Shown: positions 16,227 through 25,777 of the stretch, piece after piece
Layout: every line of letters begins with the position of its first letter
Position numbering within the stretch: position 1 is the first letter of the stretch
From: Gracilimonas sp965227785
Lineage (GTDB): Bacteria; Bacteroidota; Rhodothermia; Balneolales; Balneolaceae
Assembly (NCBI RefSeq): GCF_965227785.1
Contig: NZ_OZ245785.1
Span: 1,426,001-1,490,000 of the forward strand
DNA length: 64,000 nt
Reading direction: 5' to 3'
Notes under the pieces: generated by a model
Database searches by the model: none
The model's input: only the letters and a program-made list of their open reading frames with translations
What the model was told of the DNA's origin: nothing
Program-made: the position numbers and the translations under genes

Positions 16227-16871
16227 TCAGGGAGAAAGTCTTTTTATTTCCCATTTATTACCGACTTGCTCATATTTAATACGGTCATGAAGCCGGCTTC
16301 TTCGGCCTTGCCAAAATTCAATTGCTTCCGGTTTTAACCGATAACCGCCCCAGATTTCGGGCATCGGCACTTTTCCTTCGGGGTATTTTTCTTCCAACTC
16401 TTCAAACTTCTTTTCCAGAAACTCACGGTTGGGAACCTCGGCGCTTTGATTGGAAGCTAAAGCCCCAAGCTGACTTTTATATGGTCGCTGCCTGAAATAG
16501 GCCTCGCTTTCTTCTTTGGATATTTTCTCCACAGTTCCATCTATGCGCACTTGTCGCTCCAGCTGTAACCACAAAAAACATAGCGACGCATTAGGATTTT
16601 GTTCAAGGTCCTTACCCTTATTACTGGCATAGTTGGTGTAAAAGACGAAGCTACCATCTTCCAGTCCTTTCAATAATACAACCCGGGTATGCGGCTTTTG
16701 ATTGGCATCTACCGTGGCGAGTGTCATAGCGTTCGGTTCCGGAACCTCGGCCTGAACCGCTTCCTCCATCCACTGCTCAAATTGCTTGAATGGGTTTTCG
16801 TTTACATCCGACTCATCCAATGAATGCTTGGAATAGTCTTCCCGCAGTTTCTGCAATTTTTCGTTTTTCAT
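16227..16871 (-). CDS. pdxH: Pyridoxamine 5'-phosphate oxidase
   Basis: PdxH oxidises pyridoxamine or pyridoxine 5'-phosphate to pyridoxal 5'-phosphate, using FMN. The 214-residue sequence shows PNAMTLATVD, RVVLLKGLEDGSFVFYTNY (FMN binding) and ASLCFLWLQLERQVRIDG. It ends with the typical WQGRRSRLHDRI...WEIKRLSP. It follows the thioredoxin-like gene by 11 bases, so the two are probably co-transcribed. Confidence 0.95.
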   Translation of the reverse strand: MKNEKLQKLREDYSKHSLDESDVNENPFKQFEQWMEEAVQAEVPEPNAMTLATVDANQKPHTRVVLLKGLEDGSFVFYTNYASNKGKDLEQNPNASLCFLWLQLERQVRIDGTVEKISKEESEAYFRQRPYKSQLGALASNQSAEVPNREFLEKKFEELEEKYPEGKVPMPEIWGGYRLKPEAIEFWQGRRSRLHDRIKYEQVGNKWEIKRLSP

Positions 16872-16882
16872 TTCTTATTTAA

Positions 16883-17452
16883 TCATCCAAAATATTCCGG
16901 TTCATTGCCGGCTTTCCATTTAATATTGCATCCCATACTTGGTACTTGCTCGTCCTCTGAAATTTGTTCTCCGGAAAGCAAGGCATCTAAAGCATTTCTG
17001 AGGTCTCTACCTGTAACTGGGGTTTCCTTTGATGGCCGGCTGTCATCAAACTGACCTCGATAGACCAGCTTCCGGTTTTCATCAAATACAAAGAAATCTG
17101 GTGTGCAGGCTGCCTTATAAGCTTTGGCGACTTCCTGAGTCTCATCATATAAATACGGAAATGGATAATCTTTTTGAGCCATTTTTTCCGGACTGTCATC
17201 CGGGTACTTCTCTACATCATTTGAACTGATGGCGATAAACCCAATTCCTCTGGCTATATAATCGTTGGCTACATTTACTAATTCATCTTCTATATGAAGG
17301 ACATAAGGGCAGTGGTTACAAATGAACATCACCACAAAACCTTTGCTTTGATCGGCATAGCTCAGCGACAGGTTACCGCCGTTCACACTTGGAAGGGTGA
17401 AATCCGGTGCTTCCGTTCCTATTTCCAGCATGGTTGATGGTGTTGCTGACAT
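16883..17452 (-). CDS. Thioredoxin-fold protein with CNHC motif (AhpC/TSA-like)
   Basis: This 189-residue single-domain protein belongs to the AhpC/TSA-like thioredoxin family. It has LEIGTEAPDFTLPSVNG at the N-terminus and a redox CxxC, Cys45-Asn-His-Cys48, in FICNHCPYV. SSNDVEKYPDDSPEKM and CTPDFFVFDENRKLVYRGQF follow. It lacks a signal peptide, so it should act in the cytoplasm, possibly in peroxide or disulfide metabolism. The precise substrate is unknown. Confidence 0.85.
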   Translation of the reverse strand: MSATPSTMLEIGTEAPDFTLPSVNGGNLSLSYADQSKGFVVMFICNHCPYVLHIEDELVNVANDYIARGIGFIAISSNDVEKYPDDSPEKMAQKDYPFPYLYDETQEVAKAYKAACTPDFFVFDENRKLVYRGQFDDSRPSKETPVTGRDLRNALDALLSGEQISEDEQVPSMGCNIKWKAGNEPEYFG

Positions 17453-17495
17453 AATGCTCCTGACTTTTGTCGATTAATGGTTTTAACTTCAGTGC

Positions 17496-17900
17496 ATGGA
17501 ATCCATTACAAAGATATTGAATGATCGAGACAAAATTTTGTTCGAAAAAGCATTGAAGTTCTACTTCTATACCCGACAACAAGATGTCCGTAAGCTTAAT
17601 TCGCAATTACAGCAACGTTTCTCCTATGCAGGGCAGGTCGCCTACTCGCTGATTATAACCTACATCCGTGAAGGAAATTTGAAGCTGGAGTACATGGACT
17701 TCCTGAATGAGGAGCTTAAAACCATGCGTGGGCTGGATTCCCAATTTCTGGAGCCACTGATGATCAAACCTCATGAAATCGACGAGATTGAATTCAATCA
17801 GGAAATCTCGATTAAAGTGTTTGATGAGGATAATGATACGGATATTCGGATTTTATACAGTCCGGACAACAGCGTGGCTAAACTTGAGCCGTTAAGCTAA
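17496..17900 (+). CDS. Conserved hypothetical protein, 134 residues
   Basis: I do not recognise this family. The protein is soluble, with an alpha-helical first 85 residues (ESITKILNDRDKILFEKALK, then IREGNLKLEYMDFLNEELK) and a beta-rich acidic tail (DEDNDTDIRILYSPDN). There are no cysteines and no signal peptide. It is transcribed divergently from the thioredoxin-like gene with only a 43-base gap, so the two promoters must overlap. A two-hairpin repeat begins 4 bases after its stop and may act as its terminator. Codon use looks like the neighbours. Confidence 0.65.
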   Translation: MESITKILNDRDKILFEKALKFYFYTRQQDVRKLNSQLQQRFSYAGQVAYSLIITYIREGNLKLEYMDFLNEELKTMRGLDSQFLEPLMIKPHEIDEIEFNQEISIKVFDEDNDTDIRILYSPDNSVAKLEPLS

Positions 17901-17903
17901 TCA

Positions 17904-17996
17904 GTCATCCCGTAAAAAGCGTAGCGGAGATACGGGATCTCCTCCTATGGCTTGGGATACCTGCCACATAGATCGCGGGTCTGAGCCCGCGATGAC
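17904..17996 (+). repeat. Two-hairpin intergenic repeat, copy 4
   Basis: GTCATCCCGTA pairs with TACGGGATCTCC, and GATCGCGGGTC with GAGCCCGCGATGAC. Stem bases differ from the other copies in a compensated way (GTA/TAC here, GGA/TCC in copy 3). It lies between the convergent hypothetical gene and mscS-like gene, so it could be a bidirectional terminator. Confidence 0.7.
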
Positions 17997-18028
17997 CATA
18001 TTTAAAGAGAGTCTTTTTTGACTCCACT

Positions 18029-19090
18029 TTAATCCCCAATCATCTCCTGGTGGAGTGTTTCATCCCGGATAATGCCTCTCTTCTTCAATTCGGTAAGAAT
18101 GAGCTCAGTCACATCGGTTTGGAACGGAAATTCATAACGGATGTCCAGCACGTACGCTTTAACCTTCAGTTTTAGCACAAAGCGGCGTTCATGCATTTCA
18201 TTTTCTGCCATAATGCTGATGGGCTTTTTCATGAATACAAAACGCGAAGCTATTACAGCCTTATAGGCCACCTCCTTCACTTCCTCCACCGGACATTCGG
18301 CCGGCAGGTAGATATTGGTAACCACCAAACAATCGAGAGCGCCGGTATTGGCATTAGAAACGGCAGTTCGAATCAATTCTCCATTGGGAATGGTAACCAC
18401 GGAATCTCCCGGTGTAACAATACGGCTCGATCGCAGCCCAATTTGCTGTACTTCCCCGTAATGATCGGCAAACTGGATTTTATCACCCACCTGAAACGGC
18501 CTATCCAGAATCAGCATCACCCCGCCAAATAAATTCTTAAGCACATCCTGTGAAGCCAGCCCCACCGCAATACCCACCGAAGCCATAACCGTAATTATGG
18601 TAGCATACGGTGGTTGAATAATACCCGCAATGGCTACATAAATTGCCAGTGTCCATAACACCACCCGAACGATTGGGACCATCCGTTTTATACGAAGTCG
18701 GTATTTGGAAATGCGTTCCGAGAAATTCCCCAGAATAGTACTGATGAAGGAGGTCACATAATAGGTAGCTATAAAAAACAGAATAATCATAATGACCTTA
18801 GGCCACGATATCACTTCTTCGAGCTGAGCTAAAGCCTGTTCGGCATCTCCTGACACTTGCGCAGAATCTTGTGAAATCCCCGCCTCTTGTTCTAATCTCT
18901 TTGTTAATGAGTCGAGCTGTGATAATCGTTTGTTTATCAGAGAGTCAACCCGTTGTAATAACAACGTATCCTGAGCTTGAACTGAGCTTGTGTCGGCTTG
19001 AGATGTATTTTGGGCAAACAAGGGACTCCCCCAGCCACCACTGAAAAGCAACAGAACCAAAATCATCCAGATGTATTTATGCTGTGCCAT
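18029..19090 (-). CDS. MscS-family mechanosensitive ion channel
   Basis: This 353-residue inner-membrane channel has a cleavable signal peptide (residues 1-26, ending SPLFAQ) and a periplasmic coiled-coil-prone linker. A first membrane helix lies near 98-118 and a second near 143-162. The pore-lining TM3 has the MscS pattern ASVGIAVGLASQDVLKNLFGG, followed by DRPFQVGDKIQ. The beta and alpha/beta cytosolic domains follow. It would release osmolytes under hypo-osmotic shock. It starts 3 bases after the stop of the 1008-residue ATPase gene, so both should be made from one transcript. Confidence 0.9.
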   Translation of the reverse strand: MAQHKYIWMILVLLLFSGGWGSPLFAQNTSQADTSSVQAQDTLLLQRVDSLINKRLSQLDSLTKRLEQEAGISQDSAQVSGDAEQALAQLEEVISWPKVIMIILFFIATYYVTSFISTILGNFSERISKYRLRIKRMVPIVRVVLWTLAIYVAIAGIIQPPYATIITVMASVGIAVGLASQDVLKNLFGGVMLILDRPFQVGDKIQFADHYGEVQQIGLRSSRIVTPGDSVVTIPNGELIRTAVSNANTGALDCLVVTNIYLPAECPVEEVKEVAYKAVIASRFVFMKKPISIMAENEMHERRFVLKLKVKAYVLDIRYEFPFQTDVTELILTELKKRGIIRDETLHQEMIGD

Positions 19091-19093
19091 AGT

Positions 19094-22000
19094 TTAATGT
19101 ATGAAATTAGCTTCTTTCAAAACCCGAACTACCTGCCTGTAAATCAGGTGATTCAGCATATATCCATGCTCGGTCTTAAATAAGATGGAGCGCGATGTTA
19201 ATCGGGATACCAATAACTTACTGTCTCTCAGTGGTTGATTCAGCACTTTCGCCAGATGTTCCGGCATCAATGAATCGTGCAACACAAAGGCGGCCAGGGC
19301 AAACAATTCAGTACTGTCGAGTTCGTCAATTCGATTGATGGCTGTAAAATCAAAGGGATTGATATAAAAGTGAGTTTCGTCATAATCCCGTATCGACCGA
19401 ATCCAAAATATCATTGCAATAGACGAATTTCCTTCGCTCAACTTTGCCAATTTTTCAAAGTATCGGTCCTGTAAATACTCCTGAGTCTTTTCTTCATCAT
19501 CCATCAGTTTGCGGAAATTGCGGCTTTTCTTAGTGGTATCATCCGGTATAAATTTAAGGTGATATCCACTTGCGCGGTGTCTTTTCAGAATCAACTCTTC
19601 AATCTGTTTCGCATTCAGGTTGTCTGTTTCCACTGCGTGCGTAAAATAATCAGCGATGTTCAGCACTTTATCCAAAAACAGCCAGCCATATCTCGTGGCA
19701 CTGGCTATCCACATAATTTCCTTATTGGTTTCGGAAATCAGCAACAGGAGTTGCTCTATAGCCTCAAAGCCCGAAATATTTCGGATATAGCAGTTCTGAA
19801 TATTCTCCAGAATAATCACCACCCGCTTTTTCTTTCGCTTGATGGCTGCGATAAGATCTTCTATGCTCTCCGTATCATCCAGCTTTAGTGCGTCACCGAC
19901 CCGCTCCGTGATTTTTTCTGAGGTCCAGAGTGTATCCTCAAAATTAATCTCAATTACATCATGTTTGGTGAGCACTTCATCCATCAATAACGAAACAAAC
20001 AAACTTTTCCCGCTTCCCTTTTCTCCCACAATGGCAAAGGTAGAAGGGAAATTATTCTGCCATAATTCATAACCTTTTTTAAACCGATCAAATTGCTCGG
20101 GCTTTCGGATGTAGAATCGTTCGTCTATTTCTTTATTGAAATCGAAAAGCCGACGGTAGATAAATGGGAGTCCTGCGATCTGCTCATCGGTCTCCGATAA
20201 AAAGGTTGCCAAGTCGGTTTTATCACCTTCCAGTTTTTCCTTTTCTGCAAAACCCAGAAATTTCCGTACGGCTTCTATATACTCTTTAAGCTTCTTCCAG
20301 ATGAACCGGCCAAACAGCTCTGCTTTCTCTGAAATTCTTGCCCACCAAACCTGTAGTTTCGTCTTCCAGTCAACCGCAGCTTGTTTAGCTTTATATTCGG
20401 CGCCGGCCAGGCGGACTTCACTCACATCCTGTTTCTCGAGCAATTTAGTCAGCTTAACAAAAGCCCCATGTTGTTTCTCTTGAAGCTTGCCAGCAAGTGA
20501 TTCTCTTTCTTCCCGAACTTCCTGCTGAAGCTCATTTAGCTTGGTTTTGGCCCGTTCAAGTCCCTCCCGGGCAACCTGAATAGGTTCTTCTTCGTCCGAT
20601 TTTTTGACTTCATCTGCTATTTCCAGATTAGTATAAATAATTTGAGAAATTTCCTGCAGACTTTGCATCACCTTCATCAAAAACTGCTCAGCCTTAATTT
20701 CTTTAGGCATGAATTCCTTAACCAGATGATTGCTAATCACACGCTCAACCAGTACCTGCCAGTCCACCTGCTCAAACTCATACTCCGGGGGCAGCTTTGT
20801 TAAATCCAGCTCCTCAATGAGCGTTGCTTTCTCCGGCAGCTCGAGAGTCCACTCCGGAATTGCCGAGGTAAATCGTTCAAACTTTGTGCCTAATGCAGCA
20901 TCTTCGATGAACTCTCCCAACGGCTCAATGATCTTTTGCTCGGCAAAGCTAATCATTTTATCCTGATGCTCACTACTGAGCTCACGAACCTGCTTCATCG
21001 TACGATCTTCGGATTCATCAAAAATCGATATCGCCTCCTCCAACTGATCCATAAGCCTATTAGTTGGAGATTCAATATGATCAGTAAAAAACTCAGTTAT
21101 GGATTCACTGAACCCTCCCGTTCGCTCTCCTACCGTTTTATAAAGCTGCATAAAATCCATCGACAGATACACCCGGTGTACAAGTACTTTCAGAAGCTCG
21201 GTCCATACTTTGGCATCTTTTTGGCGTCGGGTCTGAATGCTATTCTGCCGGTGAACGATTTTCGTTTTGGTGTATTCACTTACTGGCCGCTCAAAAGTGC
21301 CCGTCAAAGATATTGCCCGTTCGATTTCATCGCTAACATCCTGAACATACCCTTGCAGCTTTTGGGTTTGATCCGACCTGAGGTCTTCCAGCTTTTGCAA
21401 CGCTTCATCGAAAAACACTTCTAAATCTTGTTTGGTAGGTGTAGCCTGCGAGTGATTTTCTGTCTGTGATTCCTCCTTTTCTTCCCCTTCCGCCTCCTCA
21501 TGAATGATTAATCCACCGGAATGCAGCGACCATTTGTCTGCTTCCATTAACACTTCGGCTTTCAGCTTTTGAATTTCGTTGGACCACTCCCGCATCCACT
21601 TATCCAATCGCAACAGATGAATTCTAACCACAAACTGCAACGGTATTGTTTGCTTCCAGACCGGACCCGGTATTTCCTGTTTCCCAAATACTTTTCGAAC
21701 ACCGTTTGCTGATGTATTTGCACCTCGCTGAAAACCTCTGGCACAACGCTTAAAAAACTTCCCGAGCTTTATCATCCCTGAATCATCTGGATGAGAATCA
21801 AACCGGCCATCCTGCTGGGGTAATACTACCTCTTCCTGAATTTTAGAAAGAACCGGTTTCAGGTTATCAAGCCATTCTACTTTTGATTCGGATTCGCTTT
21901 CCTCTTCAGCGTTATCAATCTCTGCATGAGCCTTCTCTGTAAATTTCCGCAGTGACTTCTCCGTCTCATCCGCATCAATACCCGACTGAGTTTGTCTGAG

Positions 22001-22120
22001 CAAATCCTGTAGCTGCTGAGCTTCTGTTTCAAGTACATTCTCCAGGTTAGCTTTCACTTCAGAAAGCCAATCATTGCGAAGCTGTTCTAAGATTTTATCC
22101 CGGGAATAGTCGGTTTTCAT
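19094..22120 (-). CDS. Large coiled-coil P-loop ATPase with C-terminal winged-helix-like region, unknown function
   Basis: I do not recognise a named family for this 1008-residue protein. About 650 residues of highly charged, helical and partly coiled-coil sequence come first. They include an acidic low-complexity stretch near 225-245 and an amphipathic Trp/Lys-rich segment near 600-640. A P-loop NTPase domain follows, with Walker A GEKGSGKS near 698 and a Walker B-like RVVIILENIQN near 763. A sensor-like WIASATRYG comes next. The last 90 residues look like a winged helix. No signal peptide or clear membrane helix is present. The layout recalls STAND/Orc-like ATPases. Tight linkage to the MscS gene suggests a gating or assembly link, which is inference. 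Confidence 0.7.
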   Translation of the reverse strand: MKTDYSRDKILEQLRNDWLSEVKANLENVLETEAQQLQDLLRQTQSGIDADETEKSLRKFTEKAHAEIDNAEEESESESKVEWLDNLKPVLSKIQEEVVLPQQDGRFDSHPDDSGMIKLGKFFKRCARGFQRGANTSANGVRKVFGKQEIPGPVWKQTIPLQFVVRIHLLRLDKWMREWSNEIQKLKAEVLMEADKWSLHSGGLIIHEEAEGEEKEESQTENHSQATPTKQDLEVFFDEALQKLEDLRSDQTQKLQGYVQDVSDEIERAISLTGTFERPVSEYTKTKIVHRQNSIQTRRQKDAKVWTELLKVLVHRVYLSMDFMQLYKTVGERTGGFSESITEFFTDHIESPTNRLMDQLEEAISIFDESEDRTMKQVRELSSEHQDKMISFAEQKIIEPLGEFIEDAALGTKFERFTSAIPEWTLELPEKATLIEELDLTKLPPEYEFEQVDWQVLVERVISNHLVKEFMPKEIKAEQFLMKVMQSLQEISQIIYTNLEIADEVKKSDEEEPIQVAREGLERAKTKLNELQQEVREERESLAGKLQEKQHGAFVKLTKLLEKQDVSEVRLAGAEYKAKQAAVDWKTKLQVWWARISEKAELFGRFIWKKLKEYIEAVRKFLGFAEKEKLEGDKTDLATFLSETDEQIAGLPFIYRRLFDFNKEIDERFYIRKPEQFDRFKKGYELWQNNFPSTFAIVGEKGSGKSLFVSLLMDEVLTKHDVIEINFEDTLWTSEKITERVGDALKLDDTESIEDLIAAIKRKKKRVVIILENIQNCYIRNISGFEAIEQLLLLISETNKEIMWIASATRYGWLFLDKVLNIADYFTHAVETDNLNAKQIEELILKRHRASGYHLKFIPDDTTKKSRNFRKLMDDEEKTQEYLQDRYFEKLAKLSEGNSSIAMIFWIRSIRDYDETHFYINPFDFTAINRIDELDSTELFALAAFVLHDSLMPEHLAKVLNQPLRDSKLLVSRLTSRSILFKTEHGYMLNHLIYRQVVRVLKEANFIH

Positions 22121-22333
22121 AAAGATTAAAAGGGTTTCTCGGTGCAGCCTGAACCTAAGCCGTTATTATTTGATAATAATATATCTGCTATCTATGCAGA
22201 AGGTATCATTAAAACTGAATTTTCACACTTTATCCTTTTTTTGGAACTCTTTCAATGGTTTAGAGAATATCTTACATTATAACCATCATCTATCAGACAA
22301 GTAACTTACCGAAATCATAACCCCGGCTTCAAT

Positions 22334-23593
22334 ATGCGCATATCTCATATTTACAGAGCGCTTCCATTGTTGTTCATATTGCTATTCTCTTTCGCGACCA
22401 GCTTTGCACAAACACAGCTCCACCGGGTTTCAAATACCGCTCGCAGCGATGGCATGGGTTATGTAGTCCGGTATCATCTCACCGCACCGGTTGATTCATT
22501 TAAGATACTACAGCCTGCTCCAGACCTCATCCAAATGGTTTTATATGATGAGGAGATAGACACAACCGGATTAACACTGCCTGAGCAAAGCGAGAAGCTG
22601 AAGGAAGTGCGCCTGTATAAGCTTAAATATGGTTACGGGGTGGATATCTATCTCGGAAACGGAGCCTATTATAAATCCAATGCCTATCTGGATCAAAACG
22701 GTTCTGATATACTGGTAAACCTGGAAATAGCTGATCAGCGGGAAGTGGAACGGTATTCACAGCAGTTTTTAGCCCGCAATTGGTACGAAGAAATTGTGGA
22801 TGAAGGTGCTCTGGAAGTCGCCCCGGTTGATACTGCTCCCAACAATGAGTTTTATTACGATGTAAAGGATAAGCTACGCTTTGACAAAATTGTCATCGAC
22901 CCCGGACATGGTGGATATGATTCTGGTGCTATTGGATATAAAGGGGTCAAAGAAAAAGAAATTACCCTTGCGGTAGCCCAAAAACTGGGCGCTTATGTTA
23001 ATGAACATCTCCCTGGCGTGGAAGTAGTATATACCCGAACAGATGACAGCTATCTTGGGCTTTCTGAATTAGGACACTTTGCCAACCTTGCTGAGGCAGA
23101 TCTGTATGTATCCATACATTGTAATTCTTACCACAATCAATATGTCCGCGGAGCCGAGGTTTATTTTCTCGGGCTTTCTAAAAGCAAGGCATCACTGGAA
23201 GTAATGAAAAGAGAGAATAGTGTGTTCAAAGATCAGGTCGACAAGGAATTAACGGAAGAGGATTTACTTGTTTATGAGTTGGCCCATAGTGGATTTATTG
23301 CCACAAGTGAGAAAATAGCCTACATGATGGAAGATCAATTCAAAAACCGGGCACAGCGGAAATCAAGAGGGGTAAAACAAGCACCTTTCCAGGTATTATT
23401 TGAAGCCTCCATGCCCGCTGTACTAGTTGAACTGGGTTTTATAAGTAACCCGGCTGAACAGCGATTCCTCACCAGTGATTATGGACAAAGCATTATGGCT
23501 TCTGCCCTCTTTCGTGCCATTCGGGATTACAAAGTAGAGTATGACCAAAAGCAGGCCTACAACACCACTTCTTCATCTTCTAACCAAAAATAA
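22334..23593 (+). CDS. N-acetylmuramoyl-L-alanine amidase (AmiC-like)
   Basis: This secreted zinc amidase cleaves the peptide side chain from peptidoglycan during cell separation. It has a signal peptide (residues 1-25, ending SFAQ) and an AMIN-like beta-rich N-terminal part. The Amidase_3 domain from about 180 has IDPGHGGYDSGAIG (zinc His), KEKEITLAVA (Glu), YVSIHCNS (His near 261) and LVELGFISN (catalytic Glu near 365). Length 419 is typical of AmiC proteins. It is divergent from the large ATPase gene and 2 bases upstream of udk. Confidence 0.92.
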   Translation: MRISHIYRALPLLFILLFSFATSFAQTQLHRVSNTARSDGMGYVVRYHLTAPVDSFKILQPAPDLIQMVLYDEEIDTTGLTLPEQSEKLKEVRLYKLKYGYGVDIYLGNGAYYKSNAYLDQNGSDILVNLEIADQREVERYSQQFLARNWYEEIVDEGALEVAPVDTAPNNEFYYDVKDKLRFDKIVIDPGHGGYDSGAIGYKGVKEKEITLAVAQKLGAYVNEHLPGVEVVYTRTDDSYLGLSELGHFANLAEADLYVSIHCNSYHNQYVRGAEVYFLGLSKSKASLEVMKRENSVFKDQVDKELTEEDLLVYELAHSGFIATSEKIAYMMEDQFKNRAQRKSRGVKQAPFQVLFEASMPAVLVELGFISNPAEQRFLTSDYGQSIMASALFRAIRDYKVEYDQKQAYNTTSSSSNQK

Positions 23594-23595
23594 GC

Positions 23596-24219
23596 ATGTC
23601 ATCCAAGCCTTTAGTTATTGGCGTTGCCGGGGGGAGCGGTTCAGGAAAAACAACAGTTATTAATTACATCTGTAAGGAATTTGCCAAGGATAATATTCTG
23701 CGGCTTGAGCACGACTCCTACTACCGGGAGCTCGACCACCTTCCTTTTGAAGAACGGGTGAAGCAGAACTTTGATCACCCGGCCTCCCTCGAAACCGAAC
23801 TCATGATCCGCCATATTAAAGCGTTGATGGAAGGATACCCGGTGGAAGTTCCGGTTTATGATTTTGAGAAGCACACACGCAAGGACGAAACCATCACGGC
23901 CACACCTTCAAAAGTGATCCTTATTGATGGAATTCTCATTTTCTCGGAGCCGGATTTGTTGAACCTGATGGATGTTAAAATCTTTGTGGATACCGATGAC
24001 GATGTTCGCCTGCTCCGGCGATTGAAACGGGATATTCAGGAACGCGGAAGATCAGTTGACGGTGTGCTTACCCAATACGAAAAATTTGTACGCCCCATGC
24101 ACCTTGAATTCGTTGAGCCGAGCAAGCGTTACGCGGATGTCATCATTCCTCGCGGAGGAAAAAATAAAGTGGCTCTCGAAATGGTCTCAGCCCTCATCCG
24201 GGGCAAAATGAATTCATAA
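23596..24219 (+). CDS. udk: Uridine kinase
   Basis: Udk phosphorylates uridine and cytidine with GTP or ATP in pyrimidine salvage. The P-loop GGSGSGKTT is at residues 12-20. LEHDSYYRELDHLPFEERVKQNFDHPASLE then covers the family's DSYY and NFDHP signatures, with VPVYDFEKHTR near 90. The length of 207 is normal. Start ATG at 23596 is 2 bases after the amidase stop, so both form an operon. Confidence 0.95.
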   Translation: MSSKPLVIGVAGGSGSGKTTVINYICKEFAKDNILRLEHDSYYRELDHLPFEERVKQNFDHPASLETELMIRHIKALMEGYPVEVPVYDFEKHTRKDETITATPSKVILIDGILIFSEPDLLNLMDVKIFVDTDDDVRLLRRLKRDIQERGRSVDGVLTQYEKFVRPMHLEFVEPSKRYADVIIPRGGKNKVALEMVSALIRGKMNS

Positions 24220-24234
24220 GCAGTTCATCCATGG

Positions 24235-24996
24235 TTATTTGATGCTCTTTGTTCGGTGTTCTAACCTTTGCATCCCATCAAACACCAAAAAAGGTCTCAC
24301 TTTACACTCTCTGTTCAGCAGACTCTCAATTTTCCGGGCATCCCCCCCTGTGATGAATAGCTCAAAATCCCCAAATTCTTTCTTATACTTTTGCAAAGCT
24401 CCTTCAACGGCCATTCTATAAAATCCGGCCTGCCCCCATTTCAGTGAATCAACTGTGCTTTTTCCGGGCCATATTTTCGGAACTTCGGTTTCAACGTTCG
24501 GCAAGGCCGGTGCTTTTTGGTGCAAAATTTCTCCAAAGGCTGACAATCCCGGTGCTATCAATCCACCATGGTACACATCCTCCTGATCCATGAAGTCTAT
24601 AGTCAGGGCCGTTCCCGCGTCAATCACTACAACCGCATCACCTACCTGATCCGTGGCTCCATAGCAAGCCAGAAAACGGTCAACTCCCAGCGTGTCAATC
24701 GTCTCATAGTCAAGTAACTCCCGCGGAATAGTGCTTGTGGTAAGCTCGATCAGGGTCACATCACTTAATTCCGAACGAATCGCCTTTCTCACATCATCTC
24801 TCACACTTGATAAAACGATATGAGAAAACGACTCAGGGTGATCATCAATCCATTGAACCAACTCTGAAGCCGTATATTTTTCTTTGGTGTGAATGGCCTC
24901 CCAACTTAGCCCATTCTTATAGGCTCCCTTGATGGAAGAATTCCCTGCATCAAGGTACAGGGCTTTTTTTGAATAATTGGAATCGATTTTGCTCAT
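24235..24996 (-). CDS. coaX: Type III pantothenate kinase
   Basis: CoaX phosphorylates pantothenate in the first step of coenzyme A synthesis. It belongs to the ASKHA fold. LYLDAGNSSIKG (phosphate 1 motif) is near residue 14, TLGVDRFLACYGA near 100, and VVIDAGTALTIDFM (with the catalytic Asp) near 127. LFITGGDARKI comes near the end. The gene is convergent with udk, 15 bases apart, and another CoA-pathway gene pair (panB, coaBC) also lies in this window. Confidence 0.93.
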   Translation of the reverse strand: MSKIDSNYSKKALYLDAGNSSIKGAYKNGLSWEAIHTKEKYTASELVQWIDDHPESFSHIVLSSVRDDVRKAIRSELSDVTLIELTTSTIPRELLDYETIDTLGVDRFLACYGATDQVGDAVVVIDAGTALTIDFMDQEDVYHGGLIAPGLSAFGEILHQKAPALPNVETEVPKIWPGKSTVDSLKWGQAGFYRMAVEGALQKYKKEFGDFELFITGGDARKIESLLNRECKVRPFLVFDGMQRLEHRTKSIK

Positions 24997-25049
24997 CTTT
25001 TTGTAGTACTTTTAAAACCATTGAATGTAAATAAAATACCATTTTTACA

Positions 25050-25769
25050 ATGAACCTTGATTCAAAAATCGCCATCGTTACCGGAGCCAGCAGTGGCATT
25101 GGAGCCGAATTCAGTAAAATGCTTATCGAAAATGGAGTGGAGGTATATGGACTTGCGCGTAGCCTCGATAAGATGAAGAACCTTCAAAAATCACTGGGCG
25201 ATAAGTTTCATCCCGTAAAAATGGATATCACTGACGCCGATGCATTGGAAGAATGGGTGGACGATACTTTCGATTTAAATCACCTGCCGGATATCCTGAT
25301 CAATAATGCCGGTGTTATGTATTCCGCTAATGTGGATGACCTGTCCATGAGTGAGTGGCATACGATGATTAATGTTAACCTGAACGGGATTTTTTATCTC
25401 ACCCGCCTTATTGTTCCGCTGATGAAAGACAATGAGAATACCTGTCATATCATCAACATTTCATCTATTGCCGGCTTGTTAGGAAACCCTACCATCTCCG
25501 GATACAACGCCAGCAAGTTCGGCGTACGAGGCTTCAGTGAAGCATTATTTAAGGAACTTCGGTATGATGGCATTAAAGTCACCTGCGTATTTCCGGGTTC
25601 TATCGACACTGATTTGTTTGATAAAATTGATGGTATCGACAACCATCCAAACATGATGAAAACAACCGATATCTCAAGCACAGTGAAGTTCCTGCTCGAA
25701 ACGGACGACAATTTTCTGATCAACGAAATCACTATGCGACCGCTGAACCCCAAAGATCCTACCAATTAA
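25050..25769 (+). CDS. Short-chain dehydrogenase/reductase
   Basis: This is a classical SDR of 239 residues with the cofactor motif TGASSGIGAEF (12-22) and NNAGVMYS near 88. The catalytic Ser lies in INISSIAG near 138, and the Tyr-x-x-x-Lys in YNASK near 151. CVFPGSIDTDLF follows. The Arg after the Rossmann beta-2 (LARSLDKM) suggests NADP use. The substrate cannot be predicted. It is followed 8 bases later by a lipoprotein gene. Confidence 0.9.
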   Translation: MNLDSKIAIVTGASSGIGAEFSKMLIENGVEVYGLARSLDKMKNLQKSLGDKFHPVKMDITDADALEEWVDDTFDLNHLPDILINNAGVMYSANVDDLSMSEWHTMINVNLNGIFYLTRLIVPLMKDNENTCHIINISSIAGLLGNPTISGYNASKFGVRGFSEALFKELRYDGIKVTCVFPGSIDTDLFDKIDGIDNHPNMMKTTDISSTVKFLLETDDNFLINEITMRPLNPKDPTN

Positions 25770-25777
25770 GAAACTCA

